Translations under genes and position numbers: made by a program
Assembly: GCA_002393945.1 (NCBI GenBank)
Contig: DGSO01000028.1
Span: forward strand, 317,825-360,397
Direction of reading: 5' to 3'
DNA: 42,573 nucleotides
Source: Bacteroidales bacterium UBA4360
Lineage (GTDB): Bacteria; Bacteroidota; Bacteroidia; Bacteroidales; UBA932
The notes under the pieces: model-generated
The model's input: the letters and a program-made list of their open reading frames with translations, nothing else
Told to the model about the DNA's origin: nothing
Databases searched by the model: none
Shown: one piece after another, positions 23,092 to 31,555 of the stretch
Layout of the letters: every line of letters starts with the position of its first letter
How positions within the stretch are numbered: position 1 is the stretch's first letter

Positions 23092-23179
23092 CAATCCCGA
23101 AATTGGAGCAAAAAGCACCCAACCAGCTGAGTTTCAATAAGTTAGGGATTAATTAAGGAAATTTTAAAACATTACAGCA

Positions 23180-23602
23180 ATGTTACAGCCTAAAAGAACC
23201 AAATTCAGAAGGGAACAGAAAAACCGCATGAAGGGCAATTCCGGTCGTGGAAACCAGCTCGCATTCGGTTCTTTCGGCCTCAAGAACCTTGAAAACTGCT
23301 GGCTTACAGCTCAGCAGATCGAGGCAGCCCGTCAGGCAATCTCCCGTCACATGAACCGTGAAGGTCAGATCTGGATCCGTGTCTTCCCTGTGAAGCCGTT
23401 CACCGCAAAGCCCCTCGATACCCGTATGGGTAAGGGTAAAGGTGACCCTCAGGGCTTCGTAGCTCCCATCACCCCGGGCCGTATCCTCTTTGAGGCAGAG
23501 GGCGTTTCCCTCGAAACTGCAAAAGAGGCAATGCGTCTTGCAGCAAACAAGCTTCCCGTGGCAACCAAGTTCGTTGTCCGTAGGGATTATGTAGAAGAAT
23601 AA
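23180..23602 (+). CDS. rplP: Ribosomal protein uL16
   Basis: A 140-aa uL16 that contacts A- and P-site tRNA elbows. MLQPKRTKFRREQKNRMKG at the start and KPLDTRMGKGKGDPQGFVAPI in the middle are diagnostic; the usual hydroxylated arginine of this family lies in that middle loop. First gene after the second ribosomal promoter. Normally its ATG follows rpsC within a few bases; here the two are 12.2 kb apart. Confidence 0.98.
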   Translation: MLQPKRTKFRREQKNRMKGNSGRGNQLAFGSFGLKNLENCWLTAQQIEAARQAISRHMNREGQIWIRVFPVKPFTAKPLDTRMGKGKGDPQGFVAPITPGRILFEAEGVSLETAKEAMRLAANKLPVATKFVVRRDYVEE

Positions 23603-23619
23603 TTAGAGGAGGAGTAAAA

Positions 23620-23817
23620 ATGAAAGTATCAGAAGTACGTGAGATGTCCATCGCAGACCTCCGCGACCGCATTGAGGTAGAAAAGAACAACCTCGACACC
23701 ATGAAGCTCAATCACACTATTTCTCCCCTTGAGGACACTTCCAAGATCAGGAAGACCCGTCAGGATATCGCTCGCATGATCACCATCCTGGCAGAGAAAG
23801 AGAAACAGCAGAACTAA
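23620..23817 (+). CDS. rpmC: Ribosomal protein uL29
   Basis: A 65-aa two-helix protein near the tunnel exit. MKVSEVREMSIADLRDRIE and SKIRKTRQDIARMITIL fit the family. AGAGGAGGAG at 23605-23614, five bases before the ATG, is one of the strongest Shine-Dalgarno sites in the window. Confidence 0.96.
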   Translation: MKVSEVREMSIADLRDRIEVEKNNLDTMKLNHTISPLEDTSKIRKTRQDIARMITILAEKEKQQN

Positions 23818-23832
23818 CTAAGACATCGACCT

Positions 23833-24087
23833 ATGGAAAGAAATCTTCGCAAGGAAAGGGTTGGCATCGTGGTCAGCAACAAGATGGACAAGACCATCGT
23901 CGTGGCTGTTGAAACTCACGAAAAGCACCCTATTTACGGCAAGTTCGTAAAGAAGACCACCAAGTTCGTCGCAGAGGATGCCAAGAACGAGTGCTCCGAG
24001 GGAGACACCGTCCGCATTATGGAAACCCGCCCCCTCTCTAAGACCAAGAACTGGAGATTAGTTGAAATCGTAGAAAAAGTCAAGTAA
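23833..24087 (+). CDS. rpsQ: Ribosomal protein uS17
   Basis: An 84-aa OB-fold protein of the 30S body and an early 16S rRNA binder. NLRKERVGIVVSNKMDKTI and GDTVRIMETRPLSKTKNWRL are the family signatures. Fifteen bases separate it from rpmC and one from rplN. Confidence 0.98.
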   Translation: MERNLRKERVGIVVSNKMDKTIVVAVETHEKHPIYGKFVKKTTKFVAEDAKNECSEGDTVRIMETRPLSKTKNWRLVEIVEKVK

Positions 24088-24088
24088 T

Positions 24089-24454
24089 ATGATACAGCAG
24101 GAAACACGTTTACAGGTTGCTGACAACAGCGGTGCAAAGGAAGTCCTCTGCATCCGTGTGCTTGGTGGTACCCGCCACCGTTATGCAACCATCGGTGAGA
24201 CCATCGTGGTTACCGTCAAGAGCGCCATCCCTGGTGGTGATGTCAAGAAAGGTACCGTTACCAAGGCCGTCATCGTCCGCACCAAGAAGGAAATCCGTCG
24301 TCCCGACGGCTCCTATATCCGTTTCGACGAGAACGCTTGCGTCCTTCTCAATGGCGCAGGTGAACTTCGCGGCACCCGTATCTTCGGCCCTGTTGCCCGC
24401 GAACTCCGCGAGAACTACATGAAAATCGTTTCACTGGCACCCGAGGTCCTTTAA
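24089..24454 (+). CDS. rplN: Ribosomal protein uL14
   Basis: A 121-aa five-stranded barrel at the subunit interface, target of ribosome-silencing factor RsfS. MIQQETRLQVADNSGAKEV and GTRIFGPVARELRE are diagnostic. The ATG is one base after the rpsQ stop. Confidence 0.98.
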   Translation: MIQQETRLQVADNSGAKEVLCIRVLGGTRHRYATIGETIVVTVKSAIPGGDVKKGTVTKAVIVRTKKEIRRPDGSYIRFDENACVLLNGAGELRGTRIFGPVARELRENYMKIVSLAPEVL

Positions 24455-24468
24455 AAGATTAGAAGAGT

Positions 24469-24783
24469 ATGAAAAAGTTCAACATCAAGAAAGGCGATAC
24501 CGTGTATGTGAATGCCGGTAACGACAAGGGCAAGACAGGAAAGGTCCTCGAGGTTCTTCGCAGCAAGGACCGCGTCATCGTAGAGGGCGTGAACATGGTA
24601 TCAAAGCATACCAAACCCAACCCCAAGGCCCCTCAGGGAGGTATTATCAAGCAGGAAGCCGGTATCCACATCTCCAACGTTCAGCTCATGGACGCTGCTG
24701 GCAAGCCCACCAGGGTTGCCCATAAGGAGGTTGACGGAAAGAAGGTCCGCATTGCTAAAACAACTGGAGAGGAGATCAAGTAA
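24469..24783 (+). CDS. rplX: Ribosomal protein uL24
   Basis: A 104-aa assembly initiator of the 50S subunit. A KOW motif sits at the start (IKKGDTVYVNAGNDKGKTGK), followed by VEGVNMVSKHTKPNP and the usual basic loop. Complete; two bases separate it from rplE. Confidence 0.98.
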   Translation: MKKFNIKKGDTVYVNAGNDKGKTGKVLEVLRSKDRVIVEGVNMVSKHTKPNPKAPQGGIIKQEAGIHISNVQLMDAAGKPTRVAHKEVDGKKVRIAKTTGEEIK

Positions 24784-24785
24784 TT

Positions 24786-25385
24786 ATGGCAAAGAAAGCT
24801 ACAAAAACCGCAGAAGTCCAGGCTCTTCCCGCCGGCTACTGCCCTGACCTCAAGAAGGTCTATAAGGAGGAGATTGTCCCCGCTCTCGTAAAGCAGTTCT
24901 CCTATCATACTGTAATGCAGGTTCCCCGCCTGGTGAAAATCACCCTCAATGAAGGTGTAGGCGACGCTACCCAGGACAAGAAACTTGTCGAGGAGGCAGC
25001 AGAGGAACTCTCCATCATCGCAGGACAGAAGGCAGTCATCACCGCCTCCCGCAAGGATATCTCCAACTTCAAGCTCCGTAAGGGCATGCCCATCGGCGCA
25101 AAGGTTACCCTCCGCGACGTCCGCATGTACGAATTCCTGGAGCGCCTCATCCGCGTTGCTCTTCCCCGTATCCGCGACTTCAACGGTATCTCCGAGAAGA
25201 TGGACGGCCAGGGCAACTACACCCTTGGTATCAAGGAGCAGATCATCTTCCCCGAAATTGAAATCGACAAGAACCCCCGTATCCACGGCGTCGAGATCAC
25301 TTTCGTGACCACCGCAAAGACCGACGAAGAGGCTCACGCCCTTCTCAAGGCCTTCGGTCTTCCTTTCAAGAAACATAATAACTAA
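24786..25385 (+). CDS. rplE: Ribosomal protein uL5
   Basis: A 199-aa uL5 that binds 5S rRNA and P-site tRNA. The family start (LKKVYKEEIVPALVKQF) is preceded by about 15 residues (MAKKATKTAEVQALPAG), a slightly long N-terminus. NFKLRKGMPIGAKVTLR and PRIRDFNGI are conserved. Complete. Confidence 0.98.
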   Translation: MAKKATKTAEVQALPAGYCPDLKKVYKEEIVPALVKQFSYHTVMQVPRLVKITLNEGVGDATQDKKLVEEAAEELSIIAGQKAVITASRKDISNFKLRKGMPIGAKVTLRDVRMYEFLERLIRVALPRIRDFNGISEKMDGQGNYTLGIKEQIIFPEIEIDKNPRIHGVEITFVTTAKTDEEAHALLKAFGLPFKKHNN

Positions 25386-25391
25386 GATAGC

Positions 25392-25661
25392 ATGGCAAAG
25401 GAATCAATGAAAGCCCGCGAAGTAAAGCGCGCGAAATTAGTTGCTAAGTACGCCGCAAAGCGTGCAGCTCTCAAGGAAGCCGGCGATTATGCAGCCCTTG
25501 ACAAGCTCCCCAAGAACGCCAGCCCCGTACGTCTCCACAACCGCTGCTCCCTTACCGGTCGTCCCAAGGGTTACATGCGTGACTTCGGCCTCAGCCGTAT
25601 TCAGTTCCGCGAAATGGCCTCCCAGGGTCTCATCCCCGGTGTAAAGAAGGCAAGCTGGTAA
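25392..25661 (+). CDS. rpsN: Ribosomal protein uS14, zinc-independent form
   Basis: An 89-aa uS14 of the long type without zinc-binding CxxC pairs (only one Cys, in HNRCSLTGRPKGY). The signature CSLTGRPKGYMRDFGLSRIQFRE is present. No second, zinc-type copy is seen in the window. Confidence 0.98.
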   Translation: MAKESMKAREVKRAKLVAKYAAKRAALKEAGDYAALDKLPKNASPVRLHNRCSLTGRPKGYMRDFGLSRIQFREMASQGLIPGVKKASW

Positions 25662-25683
25662 TAACCTTTTAAAGAAGAAGAAA

Positions 25684-26079
25684 ATGACTGATCCTATTGC
25701 AGATTATCTGACCAGAATCCGTAACGCCTACCTCGCAGGAAAGAAGGTAGTCGAGATTCCCTCCTCCACAATGAAGGTGGCTATCACCAAGATTCTGTGC
25801 GAAAAGGGTTACATCCTCAGCTACAAGGTGGTTGAAGGAACTCCCTATAACAACATAAAGATCGCCCTCAAGTATCATCCTGAAACAAAGGCCGCTGCCA
25901 TCAAGAGCATCGTCCGCGTCAGCACCCCTGGTCTCCGCAAGTATGCAGACGTCCAGAGCATGCCCCGCGTCCTCAATGGTCTCGGTATCGCAGTCCTTTC
26001 CACTTCCAAGGGCGTCATCACCGACAAGGAAGCCAAGGAACTTGGCGTAGGCGGTGAAGTTATTTGCTACGTATATTAA
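25684..26079 (+). CDS. rpsH: Ribosomal protein uS8
   Basis: A 131-aa primary 16S rRNA binder. MTDPIADYLTRIRNAYLAG at the start and GVITDKEAKELGVGGEVICYVY at the end are diagnostic. In E. coli it represses the spc operon through a site near rplE; the corresponding structure was not identified here. Confidence 0.98.
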   Translation: MTDPIADYLTRIRNAYLAGKKVVEIPSSTMKVAITKILCEKGYILSYKVVEGTPYNNIKIALKYHPETKAAAIKSIVRVSTPGLRKYADVQSMPRVLNGLGIAVLSTSKGVITDKEAKELGVGGEVICYVY

Positions 26080-26094
26080 TCATACATAATCATT

Positions 26095-26655
26095 ATGTCA
26101 AGAATCGGTAAATTACCTGTAGTCCTTCCCGCCGGTGTCAAGGCTGAGCTCCTTGAAGGCAACGTCGTGAAGGTGAAAGGCCCTCTTGGCGAGATGTGCC
26201 AGAAAGTAGATCCGGACATCAAAGTCACCATCGAGGGAAATGAAATCAAGTTCGAGCGCCCCAGCGACCTTCCCCGCTTCCGCTCAATGCACGGCCTTTA
26301 CCGCGCACTCGTCCACAACATGGTAGTGGGTGTGTCCGAAGGCTTCACAATCAAGCAGGAGTTCGTAGGTGTCGGTTTCCGTGTGGCTGCACAGGGCCAG
26401 CTCCTCTCCATGTCACTGGGTTATTCCCACGACATTCAGATCATGCTTCCTGCAGAGGTCACCGCTGAGACCCCCCAGGTCCGCAAAGGCGAGAACCCGC
26501 TTCTCATCCTCAAGAGCGCAGACAAGCAGCTTGTCGGACAGATCGCTGCCAAGATCCGCTCATTCCGTCGTCCCGAACCTTACAAGGGCAAGGGTATCAA
26601 GTTTGTCGGTGAACAGCTCCGCCGCAAGGCTGGCAAGACCGCATCGGCCAAGTAA
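26095..26655 (+). CDS. rplF: Ribosomal protein uL6
   Basis: A 186-aa two-domain protein near the factor-binding site. MSRIGKLPVVLPAGV at the start and the C-terminal signature RRPEPYKGKGIKFVGE are present. Complete and of usual length. Confidence 0.98.
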   Translation: MSRIGKLPVVLPAGVKAELLEGNVVKVKGPLGEMCQKVDPDIKVTIEGNEIKFERPSDLPRFRSMHGLYRALVHNMVVGVSEGFTIKQEFVGVGFRVAAQGQLLSMSLGYSHDIQIMLPAEVTAETPQVRKGENPLLILKSADKQLVGQIAAKIRSFRRPEPYKGKGIKFVGEQLRRKAGKTASAK

Positions 26656-26670
26656 AAGGAGGACACAGTT

Positions 26671-27033
26671 ATGGCACTTAACAGAATTGAAAGAAGAAGA
26701 AGGATTCACTACAGAATCCGTAAGCATGTCAATGGTACCGCTGAACGTCCCCGTATGGTGGTGTTCCGTTCCAACAAGCAGATTTACGTCCAGGTTATCA
26801 ACGACCTCGAAGGCAAGACCCTCGTATCAGCTGCCTCCAATGACAAGGCCCTCGCAGCCGAAACCAAAGGCAAGAGCGGCATCGAGGCTGCAGCAATCGT
26901 AGGAAAGGCAATCGCAGAGCGCGCCCTCGCAGCAGGCATCAACGCCGTCGCTTTCGACCGCGGAGGATATCTGTTCCACGGCAGAGTTAAAAGTTTGGCA
27001 GATGCAGCCCGTGAAGCCGGACTCGCATTCTAA
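26671..27033 (+). CDS. rplR: Ribosomal protein uL18
   Basis: A 120-aa 5S rRNA-binding protein. RIERRRRIHYRIRKHVNGT, RPRMVVFRSNKQIYVQVI and the C-terminal AFDRGGYLFHGRVKSLAD are diagnostic. AAAAGGAGG at 26654-26662 lies eight bases before the ATG. Confidence 0.98.
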   Translation: MALNRIERRRRIHYRIRKHVNGTAERPRMVVFRSNKQIYVQVINDLEGKTLVSAASNDKALAAETKGKSGIEAAAIVGKAIAERALAAGINAVAFDRGGYLFHGRVKSLADAAREAGLAF

Positions 27034-27047
27034 TACAGAAGACTACT

Positions 27048-27566
27048 ATGGCAAATTCAAACGTAAAAAGAGTAAAGACCTCTGACCTTGAACTCAAGGA
27101 CAGACTGGTAGCCATCAACCGCGTTACCAAGGTCACCAAAGGTGGTCGTCACTTCCGCTTTGCAGCTATCGTCGTCGTCGGTGACGAAAACGGTGTCGTG
27201 GGTTACGGCCTTGGTAAGGCCAATGAGGTTACTGCAGCCATCGCCAAGGGCGTTGAGGATGCAAAGAAGAACCTCGTAAAGATCCCCGTCATCAATACTA
27301 CTATCCCTCACGAGCAGGTCGCCCGCTTCGGTGGCGCTGAGGTCTTCATGAAGCCCGCAGCTCCCGGTACCGGTGTAAAGGCCGGTGGTGCTATGCGTGC
27401 CGTGTTCGAGAGCGCAGGTGTACAGAACGTTCTTGCAAAGAGCAAGGGTTCATCCAACCCTCACAACCTGGTAAAGGCTACCATCGCAGCTCTCACCGAG
27501 ATGCGCGACGCCTACACCGTGGCCGGCCTTCGCGGCGTTCCCATGAGTAAAGTTTTTAACGGTTAA
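27048..27566 (+). CDS. rpsE: Ribosomal protein uS5
   Basis: A 172-aa fidelity and mRNA-helicase protein of the 30S subunit. The double-stranded RNA-binding domain starts LKDRLVAINRVTKVTKGGR, and GDENGVVGYGLGKANEV and GGAMRAVFESAGVQNVLAKS are conserved. Complete. Confidence 0.98.
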   Translation: MANSNVKRVKTSDLELKDRLVAINRVTKVTKGGRHFRFAAIVVVGDENGVVGYGLGKANEVTAAIAKGVEDAKKNLVKIPVINTTIPHEQVARFGGAEVFMKPAAPGTGVKAGGAMRAVFESAGVQNVLAKSKGSSNPHNLVKATIAALTEMRDAYTVAGLRGVPMSKVFNG

Positions 27567-27578
27567 TACTGAGAAACT

Positions 27579-27761
27579 ATGGCAAAGCTTAAGATTACCC
27601 AGGTTCGCTCCAAGAACGGAGAGACCAAGCGTCAGATCGCAAACCTTAAGACTCTCGGTATCCGCAGGATGCACCAGACCGTGATCGTGGAAGACACTCC
27701 CATCACCCGCGGCCAGCTGGAGAAAGTTCAGCACCTTGTTACCTGCGAAGTAATTGACTAA
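27579..27761 (+). CDS. rpmD: Ribosomal protein uL30
   Basis: A 60-aa protein with the short alpha-beta fold of uL30 (KLKITQVRSKNGETKRQI, LGIRRMHQTV). Absent in some bacteria but kept in Bacteroidales. The stop TAA overlaps the rplO Shine-Dalgarno. Confidence 0.96.
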   Translation: MAKLKITQVRSKNGETKRQIANLKTLGIRRMHQTVIVEDTPITRGQLEKVQHLVTCEVID

Positions 27762-27774
27762 GGAGATAAGAGAG

Positions 27775-28224
27775 ATGAAACTTGAAAATCTGAAGCCCGC
27801 AAAGGGCGCAACCCATAACACAAAGCGCGTTGGCCGCGGCCAGGGTTCCGGTAAGGGTGGCACTGCTACCCGTGGTACCAAGGGTGCACAGGCCCGTGCC
27901 GGTTACGAGCACAAGGTCGGATTCGAAGGTGGCCAGATGCCTATCCAGCGTCGTCTTCCCAAGTTCGGCTTCAAGAACCCTACCCGCGTAGAGTATCGTG
28001 CCGTTAACGTTTCCACCCTCCAGGCTCTCAGCGAAAAGCTCGGTGTCAAGGAGTTCACTCCTGAGACCTTCATCGCTGCAGGTGCTGCATCCAAGGGAGA
28101 ACTCGTAAAGGTTCTCGGAAACGGCGAAATCAATGTCGCCATCGAGGTAAAGGCAAACGCCTTCTCCTCTTCTGCAATTGCAAAGATTGAAGCTGCCGGA
28201 GGTAAAGCAACCGTAATTGAATAG
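27775..28224 (+). CDS. rplO: Ribosomal protein uL15
   Basis: A 149-aa late-assembly 50S protein. MKLENLKPAKGATHNTKRVG, the Gly-rich GRGQGSGKGGTATRG and FEGGQMPIQRRLPKFGF are diagnostic. A frame extends to TTG 27754 inside rpmD, but AAGGAG at 27760-27765 and homology fix the start at ATG 27775. Confidence 0.98.
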   Translation: MKLENLKPAKGATHNTKRVGRGQGSGKGGTATRGTKGAQARAGYEHKVGFEGGQMPIQRRLPKFGFKNPTRVEYRAVNVSTLQALSEKLGVKEFTPETFIAAGAASKGELVKVLGNGEINVAIEVKANAFSSSAIAKIEAAGGKATVIE

Positions 28225-28234
28225 TTTGACTGCG

Positions 28235-29554
28235 ATGAAGAAGTTCATTCAGACAATACGCAACATCTACAATATCGAAGAACTGCGCAAGAGGATAGGA
28301 TACACTATCCTTCTTGTGCTGATCTATCGTCTGGGTAGCTTCATCCTTCTTCCCGGTCTCGATCCCGAGGCTCTGAAGGGTGGTATCAGCGGTACCCAGG
28401 AAGGTCTCGTCGGACTGCTTAACATGTTCTCCGGCGGTGCTTTCGGCAACGCTTCGATATTTGCACTTGGCGTGATGCCTTACATTTCGGCATCCATCGT
28501 GGTCCAGCTTCTGGGCATGTTTGTTCCCTCCTTCCGCAAAATGCAGATGGAAGGTGAGAGCGGCCGCCGCAAGATGAACCAGATTACCCGCTACCTCACC
28601 GTGGCTATCCTTGCCATCCAGGGCCCTGCCTATGTTGCCGGTATGATTCCTGCAGCTGCCCGCACCGTTACCTGGAGCAACTTCATGTTCAACCTGGTAT
28701 CCACCGTCATCCTGATGGCCGGTTCCATGTTTGTCATGTGGCTTGGCGAGCGCATTACAGACCGCGGTATCGGCAATGGTATTTCCCTGATCATCATGAT
28801 CGGTATCGTTGCCCGTCTCCCTTACGCCCTCGTTGCTGAAGCAACCCAGAAGTTCACCGGCAACGGCGTGGGCGGTCCCATGTTCTTCATCGTAGAGATG
28901 ATAGTCTGGGTGTTCGTCATCATTGCAGCCATAGCTCTTGTCCAGGCTGTCAGGAAGGTTCCTGTGCAGTATGCCAAGAGGGTTATCGGCAACAAGCAGT
29001 ATGGCGGCGTCCGCCAGTACATCCCGCTCAAGATCAACGCTGCGGGTGTTATGCCTATCATCTTTGCTCAGGCTCTTATGATGTTCCCTATGCTGCTCGG
29101 CCGCTATGATGCCACCCGTGGTATCGCAGCCGCCTTCTCCAGCTACACCAGCGTCTGGTACAACATTGTATTCGGTCTCCTCGTTATAGTCTTCACATAC
29201 TTCTACACAGCCGTTACGGTGAACCCCACCATGATGGCAGAAGACATGAAGCGTAACGGTGGCTTCATCCCCGGCGTAAAGCCCGGCAAGAAGACTGCCG
29301 AATATCTGGACAGCATCATGACCAAGGTTACCCTCCCGGGTTCAATTTTCCTTGCAATCATCGCATGCCTTCCCGCCCTTGCTAACCTCATGGGCGTTAA
29401 CAACCAGTTCGCAAGCTTCTTCGGCGGCACCTCGCTGCTGATCCTCGTAGGTGTTGTTCTGGATACCCTCCAGCAGATAGAGAGCTACCTCCTGATGCGT
29501 CACTACGACGGACTTATGAAGACCGGCCGTCTTACCGGACGTTCCGGCATGTAA
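28235..29554 (+). CDS. secY: Protein translocase subunit SecY
   Basis: A 439-aa ten-helix core of the Sec translocon in the inner membrane, exporting unfolded proteins and inserting membrane proteins with SecE and SecG. MKKFIQTIRNIYNIEELRKR, GLLNMFSGGAFGNASIFALG, MPYISASI and IPLKINAAGVMPIIFA are the expected landmarks, the plug lying after helix 1. A TTG at 28217 is in frame but inside rplO; ATG 28235 is used. Confidence 0.98.
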   Translation: MKKFIQTIRNIYNIEELRKRIGYTILLVLIYRLGSFILLPGLDPEALKGGISGTQEGLVGLLNMFSGGAFGNASIFALGVMPYISASIVVQLLGMFVPSFRKMQMEGESGRRKMNQITRYLTVAILAIQGPAYVAGMIPAAARTVTWSNFMFNLVSTVILMAGSMFVMWLGERITDRGIGNGISLIIMIGIVARLPYALVAEATQKFTGNGVGGPMFFIVEMIVWVFVIIAAIALVQAVRKVPVQYAKRVIGNKQYGGVRQYIPLKINAAGVMPIIFAQALMMFPMLLGRYDATRGIAAAFSSYTSVWYNIVFGLLVIVFTYFYTAVTVNPTMMAEDMKRNGGFIPGVKPGKKTAEYLDSIMTKVTLPGSIFLAIIACLPALANLMGVNNQFASFFGGTSLLILVGVVLDTLQQIESYLLMRHYDGLMKTGRLTGRSGM

Positions 29555-29582
29555 TTAATTGAATGTAGAATCGGAAGTCGAT

Positions 29583-30362
29583 ATGATCAGACCCAAGACA
29601 GAAGAAGAGATAGAGCTGCTCCGCATCAACGGAGACCTCGTGTCACGGACTATTGCAGAGGTTGGTAAACTGGTCGCCCCTGGTGTGACAACTGCGAAGT
29701 TGAATGAGGTGGCCGAAACCTTCATCCGCGATCACGGCGCTATTCCTTCCTTCAAGGGTTTTGACGGCTTTCCTGCAGCACTGTGCATGAGCGTAAACGA
29801 TGTGGTGGTCCACGGTTTTCCGTCAGACCGTCCTCTCGAAGAGGGTGACATTGTTTCCGTAGATTGCGGCACCCTGTACAAGGGTTACAACGGAGATTCA
29901 GCATACACCTTCCCGGTCGGGGAGGTGAGCTCTGAAACCCGGAAACTCCTGGATGTCACCAAGGCATCTCTGTACAAGGGAATCGAAGCAGCCGTTGCAG
30001 GTAACCGTACCGGCGATATCGGATACGCGGTGCAGTCGTACGCAGAGTCATTCGGTTTTTCCGTTGTCCGCGAACTCGAAGGACACGGAGTGGGCCGTGA
30101 AATGCACGAAGAGCCCGGCGTCCCCAATTACGGAAGACGCGGCCACGGTGCAAGGCTTGTAGACGGAATGACCATTTGTATTGAGCCTATGATCTGTGCG
30201 GGAGGCCGCGGAGTGTACCTTGCAAAAAATGGTTGGGCAGTACACACGGCAGACCACAAGAACGCAGCCCATTACGAGCTTACGGTTGTTGTCCGAAAAG
30301 GCAAAGCAGTTCAGCTTTCGACCTTCGATTACATTGAGAAAGATGGTTCGATTAAATTTTAA
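29583..30362 (+). CDS. map: Methionine aminopeptidase type I
   Basis: A 259-aa dimetal enzyme removing the initiator Met from new proteins. The five metal ligands are all there: two Asp in VDCGTLYKGYNGDSAYTF, His in GHGVGREMHEEP, Glu in ICIEPM and Glu in HYELTVVV. The frame extends to TTG 29559, but homology supports MIRPKTEEEIELLR from ATG 29583. It sits between secY and infA, as in Bacteroides. Confidence 0.97.
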   Translation: MIRPKTEEEIELLRINGDLVSRTIAEVGKLVAPGVTTAKLNEVAETFIRDHGAIPSFKGFDGFPAALCMSVNDVVVHGFPSDRPLEEGDIVSVDCGTLYKGYNGDSAYTFPVGEVSSETRKLLDVTKASLYKGIEAAVAGNRTGDIGYAVQSYAESFGFSVVRELEGHGVGREMHEEPGVPNYGRRGHGARLVDGMTICIEPMICAGGRGVYLAKNGWAVHTADHKNAAHYELTVVVRKGKAVQLSTFDYIEKDGSIKF

Positions 30363-30377
30363 AGTGAGTTTTTAACG

Positions 30378-30596
30378 ATGTCCAAGCAAGTATCTATCGA
30401 GCAGGATGGAACAGTGATCGAGACCCTTCCCAACGCAATGTTCCGCGTTGAACTGGAGAATGGTCATGTCCTCCTCTGCAACATTTCCGGTAAGATGAGG
30501 ATGAACTTTATCCATATCCTTCTCGGTGACCGGGTCAAAGTGGAAATATCACCTTACGATTTAACCAAAGGAAGAATTTCTTTCAGATACAAATAA
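30378..30596 (+). CDS. infA: Translation initiation factor IF-1
   Basis: A 72-aa OB-fold protein that occupies the A site during initiation. IEQDGTVIETLPNAMFRVELE and SGKMRMNFIHILLGDRV followed by SPYDLTKGRISFRYK are conserved throughout. Its place between map and rpmJ is the standard Bacteroidota order. Confidence 0.98.
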   Translation: MSKQVSIEQDGTVIETLPNAMFRVELENGHVLLCNISGKMRMNFIHILLGDRVKVEISPYDLTKGRISFRYK

Positions 30597-30609
30597 AAAT
30601 CAGATAACG

Positions 30610-30726
30610 ATGAAAGTCAAGACCTCCATCAAAAAGCGCAGTGAAGACTGCAAAATCGTCCGGCGTAAAGGTCGCCTCTACGTGATCTGCAAGAAGAACC
30701 CCAAGTTCAAGATGCGCCAGGGTTAA
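30610..30726 (+). CDS. rpmJ: Ribosomal protein bL36
   Basis: A 38-aa protein too short for most ORF lists: MKVKTSIKKRSEDCKIVRRK, then GRLYVICKKNPKFKMRQG and stop. Only two Cys (in EDCK and VICKK) are visible; the CxxC-type zinc ligands of the C+ form are incomplete, so it is probably the zinc-independent or phylum-specific form. It starts 13 bases after infA. Confidence 0.97.
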   Translation: MKVKTSIKKRSEDCKIVRRKGRLYVICKKNPKFKMRQG

Positions 30727-30756
30727 TGTGTAATTATTAAATAGTACAGATAGAAT

Positions 30757-31134
30757 ATGGCAAGAATAGCCGGTGTTGATTTACCGAACAACAAACATGG
30801 AGTTATAGGCCTCACCTATATCTTCGGTATCGGCCGCAGCAGCGCCAAGAAAATTCTGGACACCTGTGGCATCGACCCCACTGTCAAAGTCGGGGACTGG
30901 AACGACGAGCAGATTGCAGCCATCCGTGCACTCATCAACAATGAGTACAAGATCGAAGGCGAGCTCCGCAGCTCAGTCCAGATGGACATCAAGCGCCTCA
31001 TGGATATCGGTTGCTATCGTGGCATCCGTCACCGTGCAGGTCTCCCCGTCCGTGGTCAGAGCACCAAGAACAACGCCCGTACACGTAAGGGCCGCAAGAA
31101 GACCGTTGCCAACAAGAAGAAAGCAACCAAGTAA
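30757..31134 (+). CDS. rpsM: Ribosomal protein uS13
   Basis: A 125-aa protein of the 30S head contacting P-site tRNA and uL5 (bridge B1). MARIAGVDLPNNKHGVIGL, YIFGIGRSSAKKIL and the basic tail GQSTKNNARTRKGRKKTV are typical. Complete. Confidence 0.98.
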   Translation: MARIAGVDLPNNKHGVIGLTYIFGIGRSSAKKILDTCGIDPTVKVGDWNDEQIAAIRALINNEYKIEGELRSSVQMDIKRLMDIGCYRGIRHRAGLPVRGQSTKNNARTRKGRKKTVANKKKATK

Positions 31135-31147
31135 TCCCAGATGAATT

Positions 31148-31537
31148 ATGGCAAAGAAAACTACAACAACAAAGAAGAGAGTTGTCAAGGTTGAGGCTTA
31201 TGGCGAAGCCCATATTTCATCCACCTTCAACAATGTCATCGTGTCCCTCTGCAACGCTCAGGGTCAGGTGATCAGCTGGTCCTCTGCCGGCAAGTGCGGT
31301 TTCCGTGGTTCCAAGAAGAACACTCCCTATGCCGCTCAGATGGCAGCAGAAGACGCCTCCAAGTCTGCATTCGACGCAGGTCTCCGCAAGGTAAAGTGCT
31401 ATGTTAAGGGTCCCGGTGCAGGACGTGAGTCTGCAATCCGTACCATCAACAACGCAGGTATCGTCGTTACCGAAATCATCGACGTAACACCTATGCCTCA
31501 CAATGGTTGCCGCCCTAAGGGACGCCGTAAAGTTTAA
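31148..31537 (+). CDS. rpsK: Ribosomal protein uS11
   Basis: A 129-aa platform protein beside the E-site mRNA. HISSTFNNVIVSLCNAQGQV, SSAGKCGFRGSKKNTPYAAQ and the C-terminal DVTPMPHNGCRPKGRRKV are diagnostic. Confidence 0.98.
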   Translation: MAKKTTTTKKRVVKVEAYGEAHISSTFNNVIVSLCNAQGQVISWSSAGKCGFRGSKKNTPYAAQMAAEDASKSAFDAGLRKVKCYVKGPGAGRESAIRTINNAGIVVTEIIDVTPMPHNGCRPKGRRKV

Positions 31538-31555
31538 TTTTAAAGGAGAACTAAC

